Below, piece by piece: positions 40,632 to 49,615 of a DNA stretch of 64,000 nucleotides. The translations under genes were made by a program, and so were the position numbers. Location: NCBI RefSeq assembly GCF_000512695.2, contig NZ_AZRW02000009.1, forward strand, positions 1-64,000, read 5' to 3'. The notes beneath the pieces were generated by a model. That model had not been told where the DNA came from and did no database searches. It saw only the letters and a program-made list of their open reading frames with translations. How positions within the stretch are numbered: position 1 is the first letter of the stretch; each line of letters opens with the position of its first letter. Source of the stretch: Pseudomonas sp. QTF5 (GTDB lineage: Bacteria; Pseudomonadota; Gammaproteobacteria; Pseudomonadales; Pseudomonadaceae).

Positions 40632-41690
40632 TTATCGGAGCCTTTGCTTGAGTAACCGCTCCTCAAGCACTGCCCATTCCCGATCCAGTTCTGCGCGAAG
40701 TTCCTCCTCGCTCGGTAGTACCAGTCTGTATTTACTGGCGAACAGTTGTTCGTTGCCTTGCAGCACTGAATAGCGCACCACCGATTCATCTTTTTGCGCG
40801 CAGAGAATAAGGCCGACGGTGGGGCCATCCTCCGGTCCGCGCTTGAGGTCGTCGTACATGCGCACGTACATGTCCATCTGGCCGACATCCTGGTGGGTCA
40901 GTACGCCGCGCTTGAGGTCGAAGATGACGAAGCACTTGAGCAGGTAGTTGTAGAACACCAGATCGATGTAGAAGTCTTTGCTCTCGGTACTGATGCGTTG
41001 CTGGCGAGCGATGAAGGCGAAGCCTTTGCCCAGTTCGAGCAGGAAGCCCTGGAGTTGATTGATCAATGCTTGTTCAAGTTCGCTTTCCTGGATCAAGCCC
41101 GCATTGGGCAGGCCGAGAAATTCCAGTAGCACTGGGTCCCGGATGAAATCCCGAGGGCTGGCGTTCATTTCCTGGATATTGGTGGCGGCTTCCTGTTTCA
41201 CGGCAGCCCGGTCGCGGCTCGCCAGCAGGCGTTCGTAATAGAGGGTATTGATCTGGCGCTCGAGGGCGCGACTTGACCAGTTCTGCAGAGCTGATTCGTT
41301 CATGTACCAGTGGCGAGCGTTGTCGTTGTCGACTCGTAGCAGTCTGCGGTAGTGGGTCCAGCTCAATTCGGAACGCACTGCGTTCCAATTTGGAAAGGTC
41401 TGATAAAAATCCCGCATGTATCGCAGGTTGCGTTCGTCAAAACCTTTCCCGAACTCGGAAGTGAGGACTTTCGCCAGCGTCGACAGCAACTGCTTGCCAT
41501 ACACCGCCCGCCGAGCGCCTTCCTGCTCGAACTCCACAATATGCCGTCCGATCTGCCAACAGGTTTGGACCTGAACGATATCGACCGCTCGCAGCACTTT
41601 CTGGCGCGCTTCCTTGATCAATTCGCCAAGATTGCCGAGCAGTGAAGTGATCTGTGGATCTTGAGTGTTACCGGGTTTGAGGGAGCTCAT
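40632..41690 (-). CDS. DUF1016/YhcG-type PD-(D/E)XK nuclease
   Basis: A 352-aa protein with an N-terminal DUF1016 winged-helix-like region (ALQNWSSRALERQINTLYYE, RNLRYMRDFYQTFPNW) and a C-terminal nuclease domain. The metal residues are likely D in FYIDLVFYNYLL and the D-L-K of CFVIFDLKRG. YhcG-type proteins are thought to be DNA nucleases found alone or with restriction genes. No methylase or other defence partner adjoins it here. It lies about 4 kb from VapBC, so it may reflect a region that gains small mobile cargo. Confidence 0.85.
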   Translation of the reverse strand: MSSLKPGNTQDPQITSLLGNLGELIKEARQKVLRAVDIVQVQTCWQIGRHIVEFEQEGARRAVYGKQLLSTLAKVLTSEFGKGFDERNLRYMRDFYQTFPNWNAVRSELSWTHYRRLLRVDNDNARHWYMNESALQNWSSRALERQINTLYYERLLASRDRAAVKQEAATNIQEMNASPRDFIRDPVLLEFLGLPNAGLIQESELEQALINQLQGFLLELGKGFAFIARQQRISTESKDFYIDLVFYNYLLKCFVIFDLKRGVLTHQDVGQMDMYVRMYDDLKRGPEDGPTVGLILCAQKDESVVRYSVLQGNEQLFASKYRLVLPSEEELRAELDREWAVLEERLLKQRLR

Positions 41691-41951
41691 GAGATTTTCC
41701 GCGGCTAAGGAAACAGGCGCAAGAGGATGGCAAGAGAGTGATGGTCCGCGATGCCGGGCGCGGCTGGTAAGTCGGAAGGAAAGGCGAATTCATTTTGCAG
41801 GACTACGCCGATGACAGACGCTCCTTGAGGAGTACATCACGTAGTCCGATTCGCAGTGATCCCAAGTTCGAATCAATCTAAAACTTGAACATTCAGCAAC
41901 AAATCTAAAAAGAGTAACGATTGGGTTCTGCGCAACCCGGGAGTCGCCATC

Positions 41952-42401
41952 ATGAAGTACACCCATTCATTCATGCTGCCCATCGCCGCTGTCGGCGTAC
42001 TGATGTTTCCAGTCGCGCCTAACGCCGCCAGTCTTGAACCGATCGACAGCACAGGCGTGCAAGTCCAGCAGCAACAGCAAAACGGGATTACTTACCTGTC
42101 CGGGGGGATCGGAGAGGATGAGGCTCGAGCCATTCAACAAGCGCAGGGCTACAACCTGCACATGACCTTCTCCATCGGGGCGGAGGGCAAATATGTTCCG
42201 GATGTAAATCTGGTCATTCAGAAAGACCCGGGGCAGCCCGTGCTGACCCTGAGTGAGGCCGGACCGCTGGTTTACGTACAGCTGCCACCTGGCAAGTACA
42301 CCGTCGTCGCGACACGCAATGGAGAGGAACGGCGTGATACGGCGGATGTAGGAAGTGGCGCTGCTCGCAATCTGGTCTTCCACTGGGGTAGTGAAAACTA
42401 G
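41952..42401 (+). CDS. Secreted beta-sandwich protein, uncharacterised
   Basis: A 149-aa protein with a signal peptide (MKYTHSFMLPIAAVGVLMFP...NAAS), so periplasmic or outer surface. The mature part has QNGITYLSGGIGEDEARAIQ and, near the end, LVYVQLPPGKYTVVATRNGEE, which resembles a carboxypeptidase-regulatory-like beta sandwich. No catalytic residues are seen. It stands alone on the plus strand, 261 bp from the nuclease gene start, in a gap that shows no other gene. Function unknown. Confidence 0.78.
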   Translation: MKYTHSFMLPIAAVGVLMFPVAPNAASLEPIDSTGVQVQQQQQNGITYLSGGIGEDEARAIQQAQGYNLHMTFSIGAEGKYVPDVNLVIQKDPGQPVLTLSEAGPLVYVQLPPGKYTVVATRNGEERRDTADVGSGAARNLVFHWGSEN

Positions 42402-42564
42402 CGGAGGCAGCTTTTGCGCTTTGGCTGCATTCACGATTTGAATCAGCCATAACACCCCCACATCGGTGGCGAGCAATGCCAAGGCTCAAAAGCTGTGCCT
42501 GGAATCTCCCCAATTACGTGATCGTGGGTCTGGGCTCAGGCTTGCTGTAGTCATGTAAATGAGA

Positions 42565-42716
42565 TTATTCCTCATCTTCAGATAGCTCTGCCGCCAGCTC
42601 GGCAACCGCTTCTTCCATGGCCCGGCAAGGTGCTGAGCATTCCGAGCCACGCGCTATTGCTTGGCTTTTACCTTGGCGCGTTTGGCTCGCTTTTGTTGCT
42701 TGGTCGGGGATGCCAT
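42565..42716 (-). pseudogene. Decayed third copy of the KR-rich protein family
   Basis: The minus strand reads MASPTKQQKRAKRAKVKAKQ and stops at TAG (42654-42656), matching the opening of the two intact paralogues. A further frame downstream ends MEEAVAELAAELSEDEE, as if the acidic tail remained in another phase. The 20-codon product may be a true micro-protein, but loss of the central domain is more likely. Confidence 0.6.
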
Positions 42717-42751
42717 AGGGTTCTGTCCTTTCAGAAAAGAAATCCTGAGCA

Positions 42752-43540
42752 TTAAAGCGCAAACGTGCCAAGGACCGCGACGCGCAGTGGATTGCTTTCT
42801 ACGCTCAGCAGCTTGATGGCCAAGGCGCAACAAACCACGATCAACATGGGTTTAATCAACCGTGGACCGACGCGAACAGCGGCTCGTGCACCCAATTGAG
42901 CGCCGATGAAGGCCGCCAAAGCCATGGCTATGGCAATCGGCCAAATAATCACACCTTTGGTAATGAAGACCGACAAAGAACCCAGGTTGCATGAGGCGTT
43001 GGCAAGTTTGGTAAAACTCATGGCCCGCATCATGCCCAAGCCGCAGAGAAGTACAAACCCGACAATAAAGAAAGAGCCCACCCCGGGGCCAAATATACCG
43101 TCATAAAAGCCCAGGATCGGCGCGAGGGTAAAGGAAAAAAGCAGAATACCGATTCTCTTGCGTCGATCTTCATTGGCCAGCTTGGGAGAGAAAGCAAAAT
43201 AGATAGCCACCAGAATCAGCATGATAGGCACGCAAACTTCCAGATAGCGCTTATCAATAGAGCTGACCAGCAAGGCACCACTGGCGCCGCCAATAAATCC
43301 GCAGATCACCAGGAAGCGGCCTTCGCGCCACTCGATCATTCCTTTGCGAGCAAAGGTTATAGTGGCCGAAACAGTTGCCGAAGCGGCCTGAAACTTGTTC
43401 GTTGCAATTGCACTGATCGGATCTACACCGGCGAGAAACAATGCAGGTAAGGTGATCAAGCCTCCACCACCGGCAATCGCATCAAAAAAACCGGCGAAAA
43501 AAGCGACCAGCGCCAACATGCCTATTAAATCCCAAGACAT
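42752..43540 (-). CDS. TauE/SafE-family (TSUP) sulfite/anion exporter
   Basis: A 262-aa membrane protein with about eight hydrophobic segments. The family start VAFFAGFFDAIAGGGGLITL, the GxDPISAIATNKFQ segment and the second-half repeat IGFYDGIFGPGVGSFFIVGF are clear. Members export sulfite, sulfoacetate or similar anions. The gene follows, on the same strand by about 70 nt, a TauD-like oxygenase gene. In taurine-type degradation such an oxygenase releases sulfite and the exporter removes it, but the substrate here is not known. Confidence 0.87.
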   Translation of the reverse strand: MSWDLIGMLALVAFFAGFFDAIAGGGGLITLPALFLAGVDPISAIATNKFQAASATVSATITFARKGMIEWREGRFLVICGFIGGASGALLVSSIDKRYLEVCVPIMLILVAIYFAFSPKLANEDRRKRIGILLFSFTLAPILGFYDGIFGPGVGSFFIVGFVLLCGLGMMRAMSFTKLANASCNLGSLSVFITKGVIIWPIAIAMALAAFIGAQLGARAAVRVGPRLIKPMLIVVCCALAIKLLSVESNPLRVAVLGTFAL

Positions 43541-43612
43541 TGCATTCCCTCTTCCTAGTTATTGGCCAGTAATCACATGATTGGTCCTTGCGCAGCTTGA
43601 ACGCTTAAAAAA

Positions 43613-44692
43613 TCAGCCCTGCAGCAGTAACGGGTCCTCTGAAATAACGACAGGGGAAGAAAATTTTGAAAGCCCGAAAATACGGACCAGGACTCGTCTG
43701 TTGTCTTTAATGACATCGCGACAGTGCAGAGAGCGGACGTTATTGATGACCATGGCTGACGCTTGCGTCAGTGTGTACTCGACTGGAATTGCTTCGCTTA
43801 CCCCCTGGCAAAGGGCGGCATAGGCCGTTTTGACAAAATTCGAGGCGTTGTCATTGACCGAAAAGCGATACGAGTTGAAGCGGGCTGCGAACCCGACCTT
43901 GTCGTCAAACTCCAGAATCGAAACGTTGCGACCATCTTCCCCTTTGCCACTGACAAAGGAGTCGCTACGAGTGAATTGGAAGTTGCCCGTGGTCAGTGCG
44001 AGGCAGTGGGTAACGCCAATTTTTTCCAGTAGGGGAGGCAGCGGAATTACCCGCGTAGGTTCCAGGCTCGGGTTCCACAAGGCGGAAAGTATGAGCGACG
44101 ACGGAGAGGGCGAGTGCCCGTCTTTCGCGTTCACGGCGCACCAGTAAGGCGCCTCGGTATGCGGGCCAAGCGCGAGGCCGGAATGGGAGCTCAGTTCTTT
44201 GATGTCCGGCTCGGCATTGATTTTGACGAGTCCGCCACCCTTGAAGTTGGCTACCAATCGAACCAGCTTTCCTTCGTTGTCCATGTCATAGGCAAAGGAA
44301 CTGTTATCCACCAGTTTCAACAAGATCTGATTACGGGCGGCCAGGCAAAGGACGTCGTATCGATTTTCCAGGGATGTCAGGTCTGGTAGTTCATTTGGAG
44401 GGCTGCCATCGGTGATTTTTTGCAGCCCTTCAAAGATCAACACGCAAACAAGGCCATTGGAGTAGGCCGCCAGCAATTCGCATTGGTCTTTCGAAAACGA
44501 GGACTTTAATTCTGTGGCTGCCAGAGAGGCTTTGGACTTGGCTCCTGGTGCCTGCGGCCCGCCGATGGCGGCCAGTTCTTCGGCGAACGTATGAAGCCAT
44601 GTTGATTGCCGAGTATCAAAGCTGAAAACTCTGATGTCCTGTTCAGTAAAAAACTCAGCTTTTTCGACATCCCGTTTGATGGCGTCAGTCAT
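43613..44692 (-). CDS. TauD/TfdA-like Fe(II)/2-oxoglutarate oxygenase
   Basis: A 359-aa protein that is not an obvious TauD but has its marks. LGPHTEAPYW gives a H178-x-E180 metal pair, and the C-terminal NNVRSLHCRDVIKDNRRVLV gives H323 and the arginine cluster R333/R337 that would hold 2-oxoglutarate, as in TauD/AsnO-type enzymes. H-x-E rather than H-x-D is known in the AsnO/VioC branch. The substrate could be an amino acid or sulfonate. It is followed by the TauE/SafE exporter gene. The assignment rests on motifs only. Confidence 0.6.
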   Translation of the reverse strand: MTDAIKRDVEKAEFFTEQDIRVFSFDTRQSTWLHTFAEELAAIGGPQAPGAKSKASLAATELKSSFSKDQCELLAAYSNGLVCVLIFEGLQKITDGSPPNELPDLTSLENRYDVLCLAARNQILLKLVDNSSFAYDMDNEGKLVRLVANFKGGGLVKINAEPDIKELSSHSGLALGPHTEAPYWCAVNAKDGHSPSPSSLILSALWNPSLEPTRVIPLPPLLEKIGVTHCLALTTGNFQFTRSDSFVSGKGEDGRNVSILEFDDKVGFAARFNSYRFSVNDNASNFVKTAYAALCQGVSEAIPVEYTLTQASAMVINNVRSLHCRDVIKDNRRVLVRIFGLSKFSSPVVISEDPLLLQG

Positions 44693-44983
44693 TACCTACA
44701 TCCCTGTTGTGTATCTGCTCCCGGTTATGCGGCAGCTTCTCCCACGATTCTGCCCAATCCGATGATCAGCGTATGTCATCCATTTCCGTTAAAGCATACG
44801 GAGCGTTCCGACAAACCCGAGAGACCGCGAGAAGGGCCGTTCACCAATGCTTGACGCTACTCGGGACTCAGTTTCGGAAGGCGTTGCAGGCGCTTGCTGG
44901 CGTAGCGCGAGGAGGTGGGAGTTGATGCTTCGTTCGGCGCTTCGAGGATGACTGGAACAGTGCCTCATCAAATCGCACGCATA

Positions 44984-45017
44984 AAAAAACCCTGAATCTT
45001 GCGATTCAGGGTTTTCG
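44984..45017 (-). terminator. tRNA-Phe terminator
   Basis: aaccctgaatc / gattcagggtt hairpin; on the minus strand it is followed by seven T. The rest of the 330-bp gap (44693-45022) shows no gene. Confidence 0.85.
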
Positions 45018-45022
45018 GTATT

Positions 45023-45098
45023 TGGTGCCCAGAGACGGAATCGAACCGCCGACACGGGGATTTTCAATCCCCTGCTCTACCGACTGAGCTATCTGGGC
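45023..45098 (-). tRNA. tRNA-Phe (GAA)
   Basis: 76 nt on the minus strand, starting GCCCAGATAGCTCAGTCGG and ending with encoded CCA. Acceptor stem GCCCAGA/TCTGGGC, anticodon GAA in ATTGAAAAT, T-arm GGTTCGATTCC. No integrase lies next to it. Confidence 0.96.
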
Positions 45099-45108
45099 AA
45101 CGGGGCGC

Positions 45109-45137
45109 ATTAAACTGGTTTTTCAGGGGGGCGTCAA
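45109..45137 (-). promoter_or_regulatory. tRNA-Phe sigma70 promoter
   Basis: Minus strand TTGACG (45137-45132), 17-nt spacer, TTTAAT (45114-45109), followed by a GC-rich GCGCCCC discriminator typical of stringently controlled stable-RNA promoters. Confidence 0.82.
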
Positions 45138-45201
45138 GCAAGTTTTCAAAAAAAATTTAATTATTACCGTCGCTTACGATCCGCCCCCCGAAAATACGGG
45201 A

Positions 45202-45474
45202 TTATTCAGCGGGCGGAACGTAGCCTTCGGCCTTGGCGTATTCCTCGCCGGAAAAGAACTTGTCCATCTCGCCCTGAAGGTATTTGCGGTCTTCGGCGTT
45301 CATCATGTTCAGGCGTTTTTCGTTGATCAGCAGGGTCTGGTGTTTCTGCCAGTCGGCCCAGGCCTTGGCCGAGACGTGGTCAAAAATGTCCTGACCTTTT
45401 GCACCCGGAAATGGAGCGCGCTCCAGGGCGGGTAATTCTTCTTTGTACTTGCGGCACATGATGGTGCGGGTCAT
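45202..45474 (-). CDS. yggX: Fe(II)-trafficking / oxidative damage protection protein
   Basis: A 90-aa YggX protein: [20 protein letters not shown] with the conserved cysteine at 7, then PPPGxKGQ-like [21 protein letters not shown] and [11 protein letters not shown]. It protects iron-sulfur enzymes from oxidation and takes part in iron handling. Its ATG overlaps the mutY stop by 4 nt, the arrangement found across gamma-proteobacteria, where mutY encodes an Fe-S repair enzyme. Assignment firm. Confidence 0.95.
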   Translation of the reverse strand: MTRTIMCRKYKEELPALERAPFPGAKGQDIFDHVSAKAWADWQKHQTLLINEKRLNMMNAEDRKYLQGEMDKFFSGEEYAKAEGYVPPAE

Positions 45475-46538
45475 GACGACTCTCCTGCGTTCAATACGGC
45501 GGCCGCGCGTTCGAGCAAGGTTTTGACCGGGGCGGCAAGGCCCAGGCGCGGCGGGGTGGCGAGGTTATACCAGAGCCAGTCGGCCTCGGCCACGTGATGG
45601 CCGGCCTCCTGGACCTGAACCAGCCAGGGTTCGATGGATAACTGAAAGTGGCTGAAGGTGTGTACCAGGCTCGGCAGTGCCTGTTGGCTGCCCAGCTCCA
45701 GCGAATGCTGCGAAGCCAGATGTTGCAGGTCGTCGAGGTCATCGAGTTCCGGCAGGCTCCAGAGACCGCCCCACAAGCCTGTGGAAGGGCGTCGGTAAAG
45801 CAGAATCGCACCTTCGCCGTTGGCGAGCATCGGCATCAGCGTACGCTTCTGTGGCACGGCTTTGCGCGGTTTGGGGATCGGGTAGCGGGTTTCCAGGCCA
45901 AGCATGTGCGCCTCGCAGCCCTTTTCCAGCGGGCAGAGCAGGCAGCTCGGTTTGCTGCGAGTGCAGAGCGTGGCGCCCAGGTCCATCATCGCCTGGGTGT
46001 AGGCGTTGACCCGATCATGTGGCGTAAAGCGCTCAGCGTTGGCCCACAGCTGTTTGGCAACCTTGGGCTCGCCCGGATAACCCTCTTGCGCGGTAAAGCG
46101 CGCCAGCACGCGTTTGACGTTGCCATCGAGGATCGGCGCCCGCAGGCCCATGCTCAGGCTGGCAATCGCGCCAGCGGTGGACAGCCCGATACCCGGCAGA
46201 TCGGTGAGCTTTTCCACGTCACGGGGAAACTCGCCGCCATATTCGGCAACGACAATCTTCGCGGTCTTCTGCAAGTTGCGCGCGCGGGTGTAATAACCGA
46301 GGCCAGTCCACAGGTGCAGCACTTCGTCTTCCGGCGCGGCGGCCAGGGCTTCGACCGTCGGCAGCGAGGCCATGAAACGGTCGAAGTAGTTCAGCACAGT
46401 GCTGACCTGGGTTTGCTGCAACATGATTTCCGAGACCCACACCCGGTAAGGGGTGATGCCCTGCTGCCAAGGCAAATCGTGGCGGCCGTGGCGGTCGTAC
46501 CAATCCAGTACCGCCGTTGAAAACTGCTCGGCTCTCAT
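45471..46538 (-). CDS. mutY: A/G-specific adenine DNA glycosylase
   Basis: A 355-aa repair enzyme that removes adenine mispaired with 8-oxoguanine. The helix-hairpin-helix [18 protein letters not shown] precedes the catalytic aspartate in LDGNVKRVL, and the 4Fe-4S cysteines are in [17 protein letters not shown] (C-x6-C-x2-C-x5-C). A NUDIX-like C-terminal domain for 8-oxoG recognition ([13 protein letters not shown]) completes the protein. It overlaps yggX by 4 nt downstream and the AsmA-type gene by 4 nt upstream, so the three are coupled. Confidence 0.96.
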   Translation of the reverse strand: MRAEQFSTAVLDWYDRHGRHDLPWQQGITPYRVWVSEIMLQQTQVSTVLNYFDRFMASLPTVEALAAAPEDEVLHLWTGLGYYTRARNLQKTAKIVVAEYGGEFPRDVEKLTDLPGIGLSTAGAIASLSMGLRAPILDGNVKRVLARFTAQEGYPGEPKVAKQLWANAERFTPHDRVNAYTQAMMDLGATLCTRSKPSCLLCPLEKGCEAHMLGLETRYPIPKPRKAVPQKRTLMPMLANGEGAILLYRRPSTGLWGGLWSLPELDDLDDLQHLASQHSLELGSQQALPSLVHTFSHFQLSIEPWLVQVQEAGHHVAEADWLWYNLATPPRLGLAAPVKTLLERAAAVLNAGESS

Positions 46539-48769
46539 CGCTTGAACAGCCCCTTGAGCGCGTTTTTCAGTTCCGGGCTGACTTTATCGCCAAGCTTCTC
46601 GTCGATTTTTTCGCTGATCCGCTCGCCAGCCAGTTTGCTCGCGACTTGTCCCATGCGTTCGTTGTCGACGCGGCAAGCCTTGGCACCCAGTTCCAGCGGA
46701 CCACGGCAGCGCAGTGGCCACTCGATGCCGACGAAGCGCTCGCTGACCTGGCAGGCCGGGTCCGGCATGTCGCTCTTGTCGCCTTCGACGATCACGCCGA
46801 CACGGTAATCCATGCCCAGCACCCGCAGGTCGATGTCGCCATTACCGTTGACGGTCATGCCCGGGATACGCACTTTCAGGTCGGGGTTGCTGGCCACGCC
46901 GTTGCGCAAGGTCAGGTTGCCCTTGAGCTCTTCGAACGGTGTGTCCTTGCCCCGTGGCTCGCCGGTGAGGGTTTTGCGATTCAGGGTGGCGATGCCTTTG
47001 CACAGTTGCTGCTCAAGGTTGGCGTTGAGCAGCACGCCGTTGTTGATGACGAAACTGGCGTTGCCGTTGAGGTTGTCGATCAGCGCGCTCTGGCTATTGC
47101 CGCTGCTGGTCAGCGCGCTGTTGAGCGTAACCAGGCCTTGGACTGGCGGGTTTTTCCCCTGGCTTTCGAGGATTTTTTCCACGGGCACTTTGCTGATGCG
47201 CGTCTGCATGTTCAGCGCCGGCACTTGCTGGCGCACGTCCAGGGTACCTTTGGCTTCGAAGTTGCCGTCGTACAGGTCGCCGCGCAGATTCTCCAGTGTC
47301 AGCAGGCCGCCTTGGCCAGAGGCCTTGAGTGCAGCATTCTGAATCGGCAATTTGTCGAGGGTCAGCTGGCCAAAGGTCAGGTCGGCGTCCACGTCGAGTT
47401 TGCTCAGGCGTTCCACCGGCAACAGACGCTCGGTGCTCCACGGGCCTTTGGTCGGTGAGGGTGGTAGCGGTGAACTGCCCGCGCCAGCCATGGCCTCGGT
47501 CTCGGTGCTGGCCACTTCGGCCTGACGCACCTGCTTCGCGCTGTTGGCTTCGGCGGATTTTGGTGGCAGGGAACGGTCGACGTTGAAGGTGTCAGCCTTG
47601 AGGTTCAATCGCAGCGATTGCCTGGCGAAGTCCTCGACAGCGATGCGACCGCTGAAATTGCTGTCGTCGAGTTTCAGGTTGAGGCTGTCGAGGGACAAAC
47701 TGGTCGGCGTGGCGGCAACCTGGCTCACCAGTTCGACTTTGCTCAAACTGCCTTCAGCCATTGCAGGGAGTTTCTGTCCGATGCTGTCGATGAATTTCGC
47801 CAGATCGAATTGGGCAATCGACAGGCCACCGCTGATTTTCGGGGTCTTGTCGAGGTCGTTGGCCTTCAGTTCACCCAAGGCGCGCAACTGGTTGGCGGAG
47901 ATTTTGATGCCGGTCCATTCGGCGACGTTGGCAGCCCTGTCCAGCAGCAGCTGACCTTGAGCGGCGAAGGTCATGGTCTTGCCTTGCAGTGGATCGCCAG
48001 CGACTTCACCGGAGAGTTTCATGTCTTCGAATTTGTAACGCTGCAGCGCACGCTCGAAACGCAACTCGCCGGCCAGCTCGGTTCGCACCCGCAGAACAGG
48101 TTGGTTGGTACCGAGGAACGCGGTGAGTTTGACCGGGATATTGGTCGAATCATGCACCGGGCCAGTGCTCAGCTGGATGCTTTCGGCACTGAACTGCCTG
48201 CCGGTTCTCTCGTCGCTGTATTCAACGCGGGCGTTGTTGACAGTCAGGCTGTCGATGTCCAGGCGGATCGGCTGAGCCGGTTTTTCTGCCTGGGTGGTGG
48301 TCGTTGGTGTCGGTTCGCCAGCGGTGGCGGGCGGCGTGGTCGTGCCGCTCGGGGTGGCAGGTGCCGGGACCTTGCCGATGTCTTCCCAGTTGCCATGGCC
48401 GTCCTTGTCGCGGTTCAGGCGCAGGTTCAGGCCTTCAACGCGCACATCGCTCATCTGCACTTCGCGGCGCAGCAGCGGAATCACGCGGACCGACAGGCCG
48501 AGCATCTGCAAGTCTGCGAACGGTTCGGCAGGCTTGGCCAGGGTCGCCACACTGGCTTCATGCAACTCCAGGCCTAGCCAGGGAAACAGGCTCCAGCCGA
48601 TATCGCCATTGAGCGTCAGCTCGATGTGGGCCTTGTCGCGGGCAATCTGGCGAATCTCGTCTTTATAGTCGTTGGGATCGAAGAGGTGGGTCAGGGCAAA
48701 GCCCAGCGCCACAATGATCAGCAACAGCCCGAGAATTACCAGACCCAGGATTTTGCCGAACGCTTTCAT
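46535..48769 (-). CDS. AsmA-family inner-membrane protein
   Basis: A 744-aa AsmA-like protein. A single N-terminal transmembrane helix ([20 protein letters not shown]) anchors a long periplasmic body of beta strands. A Pro/Thr-rich low-complexity stretch lies near 135-160, and the AsmA C-terminal region includes [20 protein letters not shown], with cysteine-containing [18 protein letters not shown] near the end. AsmA proteins are thought to form bridges for phospholipid transport and affect outer-membrane assembly. It overlaps mutY by 4 nt. Family call firm, the exact role inferred. Confidence 0.9.
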   Translation of the reverse strand: MKAFGKILGLVILGLLLIIVALGFALTHLFDPNDYKDEIRQIARDKAHIELTLNGDIGWSLFPWLGLELHEASVATLAKPAEPFADLQMLGLSVRVIPLLRREVQMSDVRVEGLNLRLNRDKDGHGNWEDIGKVPAPATPSGTTTPPATAGEPTPTTTTQAEKPAQPIRLDIDSLTVNNARVEYSDERTGRQFSAESIQLSTGPVHDSTNIPVKLTAFLGTNQPVLRVRTELAGELRFERALQRYKFEDMKLSGEVAGDPLQGKTMTFAAQGQLLLDRAANVAEWTGIKISANQLRALGELKANDLDKTPKISGGLSIAQFDLAKFIDSIGQKLPAMAEGSLSKVELVSQVAATPTSLSLDSLNLKLDDSNFSGRIAVEDFARQSLRLNLKADTFNVDRSLPPKSAEANSAKQVRQAEVASTETEAMAGAGSSPLPPSPTKGPWSTERLLPVERLSKLDVDADLTFGQLTLDKLPIQNAALKASGQGGLLTLENLRGDLYDGNFEAKGTLDVRQQVPALNMQTRISKVPVEKILESQGKNPPVQGLVTLNSALTSSGNSQSALIDNLNGNASFVINNGVLLNANLEQQLCKGIATLNRKTLTGEPRGKDTPFEELKGNLTLRNGVASNPDLKVRIPGMTVNGNGDIDLRVLGMDYRVGVIVEGDKSDMPDPACQVSERFVGIEWPLRCRGPLELGAKACRVDNERMGQVASKLAGERISEKIDEKLGDKVSPELKNALKGLFKR

Positions 48770-48846
48770 GGGCGAGTCCTTGTATTAGTCGAATTCGAAA
48801 TTTAGCCAGGGAGTATAGCGCTCCGACGTAGCTGACCGGTCAGCGA

Positions 48847-49251
48847 TCACGTGGGCAGCACATCCAGCGGTACCTTCAGCTTGGCTGCCAGTGCCTGAGC
48901 TTCGAGGTGCCCGGCAGGTGCCAACAACCGCAATGTCGCGCCCGATTGCGACGCCATTTTCTGCGCTTCGTTCACTAGACGCTCGGCAACGCCACGACGA
49001 CGGGTGATTTTTCGTACGCATAAATGGGACAAGTGCCAGACATCGGGGTGCCGTTGCAGACGTGCCGCACCCAACAGCCGATCGTTGAAGCGTCCGGCGA
49101 TCAGCGAACCGTCCCGCAGGCAGTCTTCAATCAGCTGCAGGTCCCCTGTAAATGGCGCAAACAGCCAGTCCGGGGCGTCGCGATAGATTTTCTGAAGATC
49201 TTGCTGATCCTGATAAGTGGCGTGGTTCAGCAGCTCGACAATGATCGGCAT
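48847..49251 (-). CDS. PanZ-like GNAT-family protein
   Basis: A 134-aa GNAT-fold protein. Residues 54-100 contain WHLSHLCVRKITRRRGVAER, i.e. beta4 and an R-x-x-G-x-A loop. The size, N-terminus (MPIIVELLNHATYQDQQDLQ) and DLQLIEDCLRDGSLIAGRFN segment fit the PanZ/PanM group, which binds acetyl-CoA and promotes PanD maturation or inhibits it. panD is not in the window, so this role is inferred. ATG 49251 is chosen as the family start; the upstream frame runs through a REP remnant. Confidence 0.72.
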   Translation of the reverse strand: MPIIVELLNHATYQDQQDLQKIYRDAPDWLFAPFTGDLQLIEDCLRDGSLIAGRFNDRLLGAARLQRHPDVWHLSHLCVRKITRRRGVAERLVNEAQKMASQSGATLRLLAPAGHLEAQALAAKLKVPLDVLPT

Positions 49252-49308
49252 GGTGTCTCCCTTGAAAGCTAATCCGGTCCCGTAGATACCGTCTTGACGT
49301 ATTCCCGG

Positions 49309-49388
49309 TGTAGGAGCTGGCTTGCCAGCGAAGGCGGTCTCACGGCATGCAGCGCTCTTGAAAACGCCTTCGCCGGCAAGCCGGCCGG
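49309..49388. repeat. Degenerate REP pair
   Basis: tgtaggagctggcttgccag and, inverted, cgccttcgccggcaagccgg: a second REP subfamily. It occupies the 364-bp gap (49252-49615) between the PanZ-like and MFS genes; otherwise no gene is seen there. Confidence 0.65.
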
Positions 49389-49615
49389 GTTCGGTGTTGT
49401 TCACAACGTGAACCAAATCGGATGACATACAAAAGGTAATGTCACTTTGATTTCCCTGTCACGTGCAAATGGTAACCTCTGCCCGTTCGTCCGTCCTTCT
49501 GCGGCGTGATGTTGCACCAAAATGGAGCTTCACCTAAAAAACGGTCATGTCTGCGTGCATAAAGGCTGGGGTGAAGAACGGCTGGCGAACAATACTAATA
49601 ATTGGGGGAAACACC

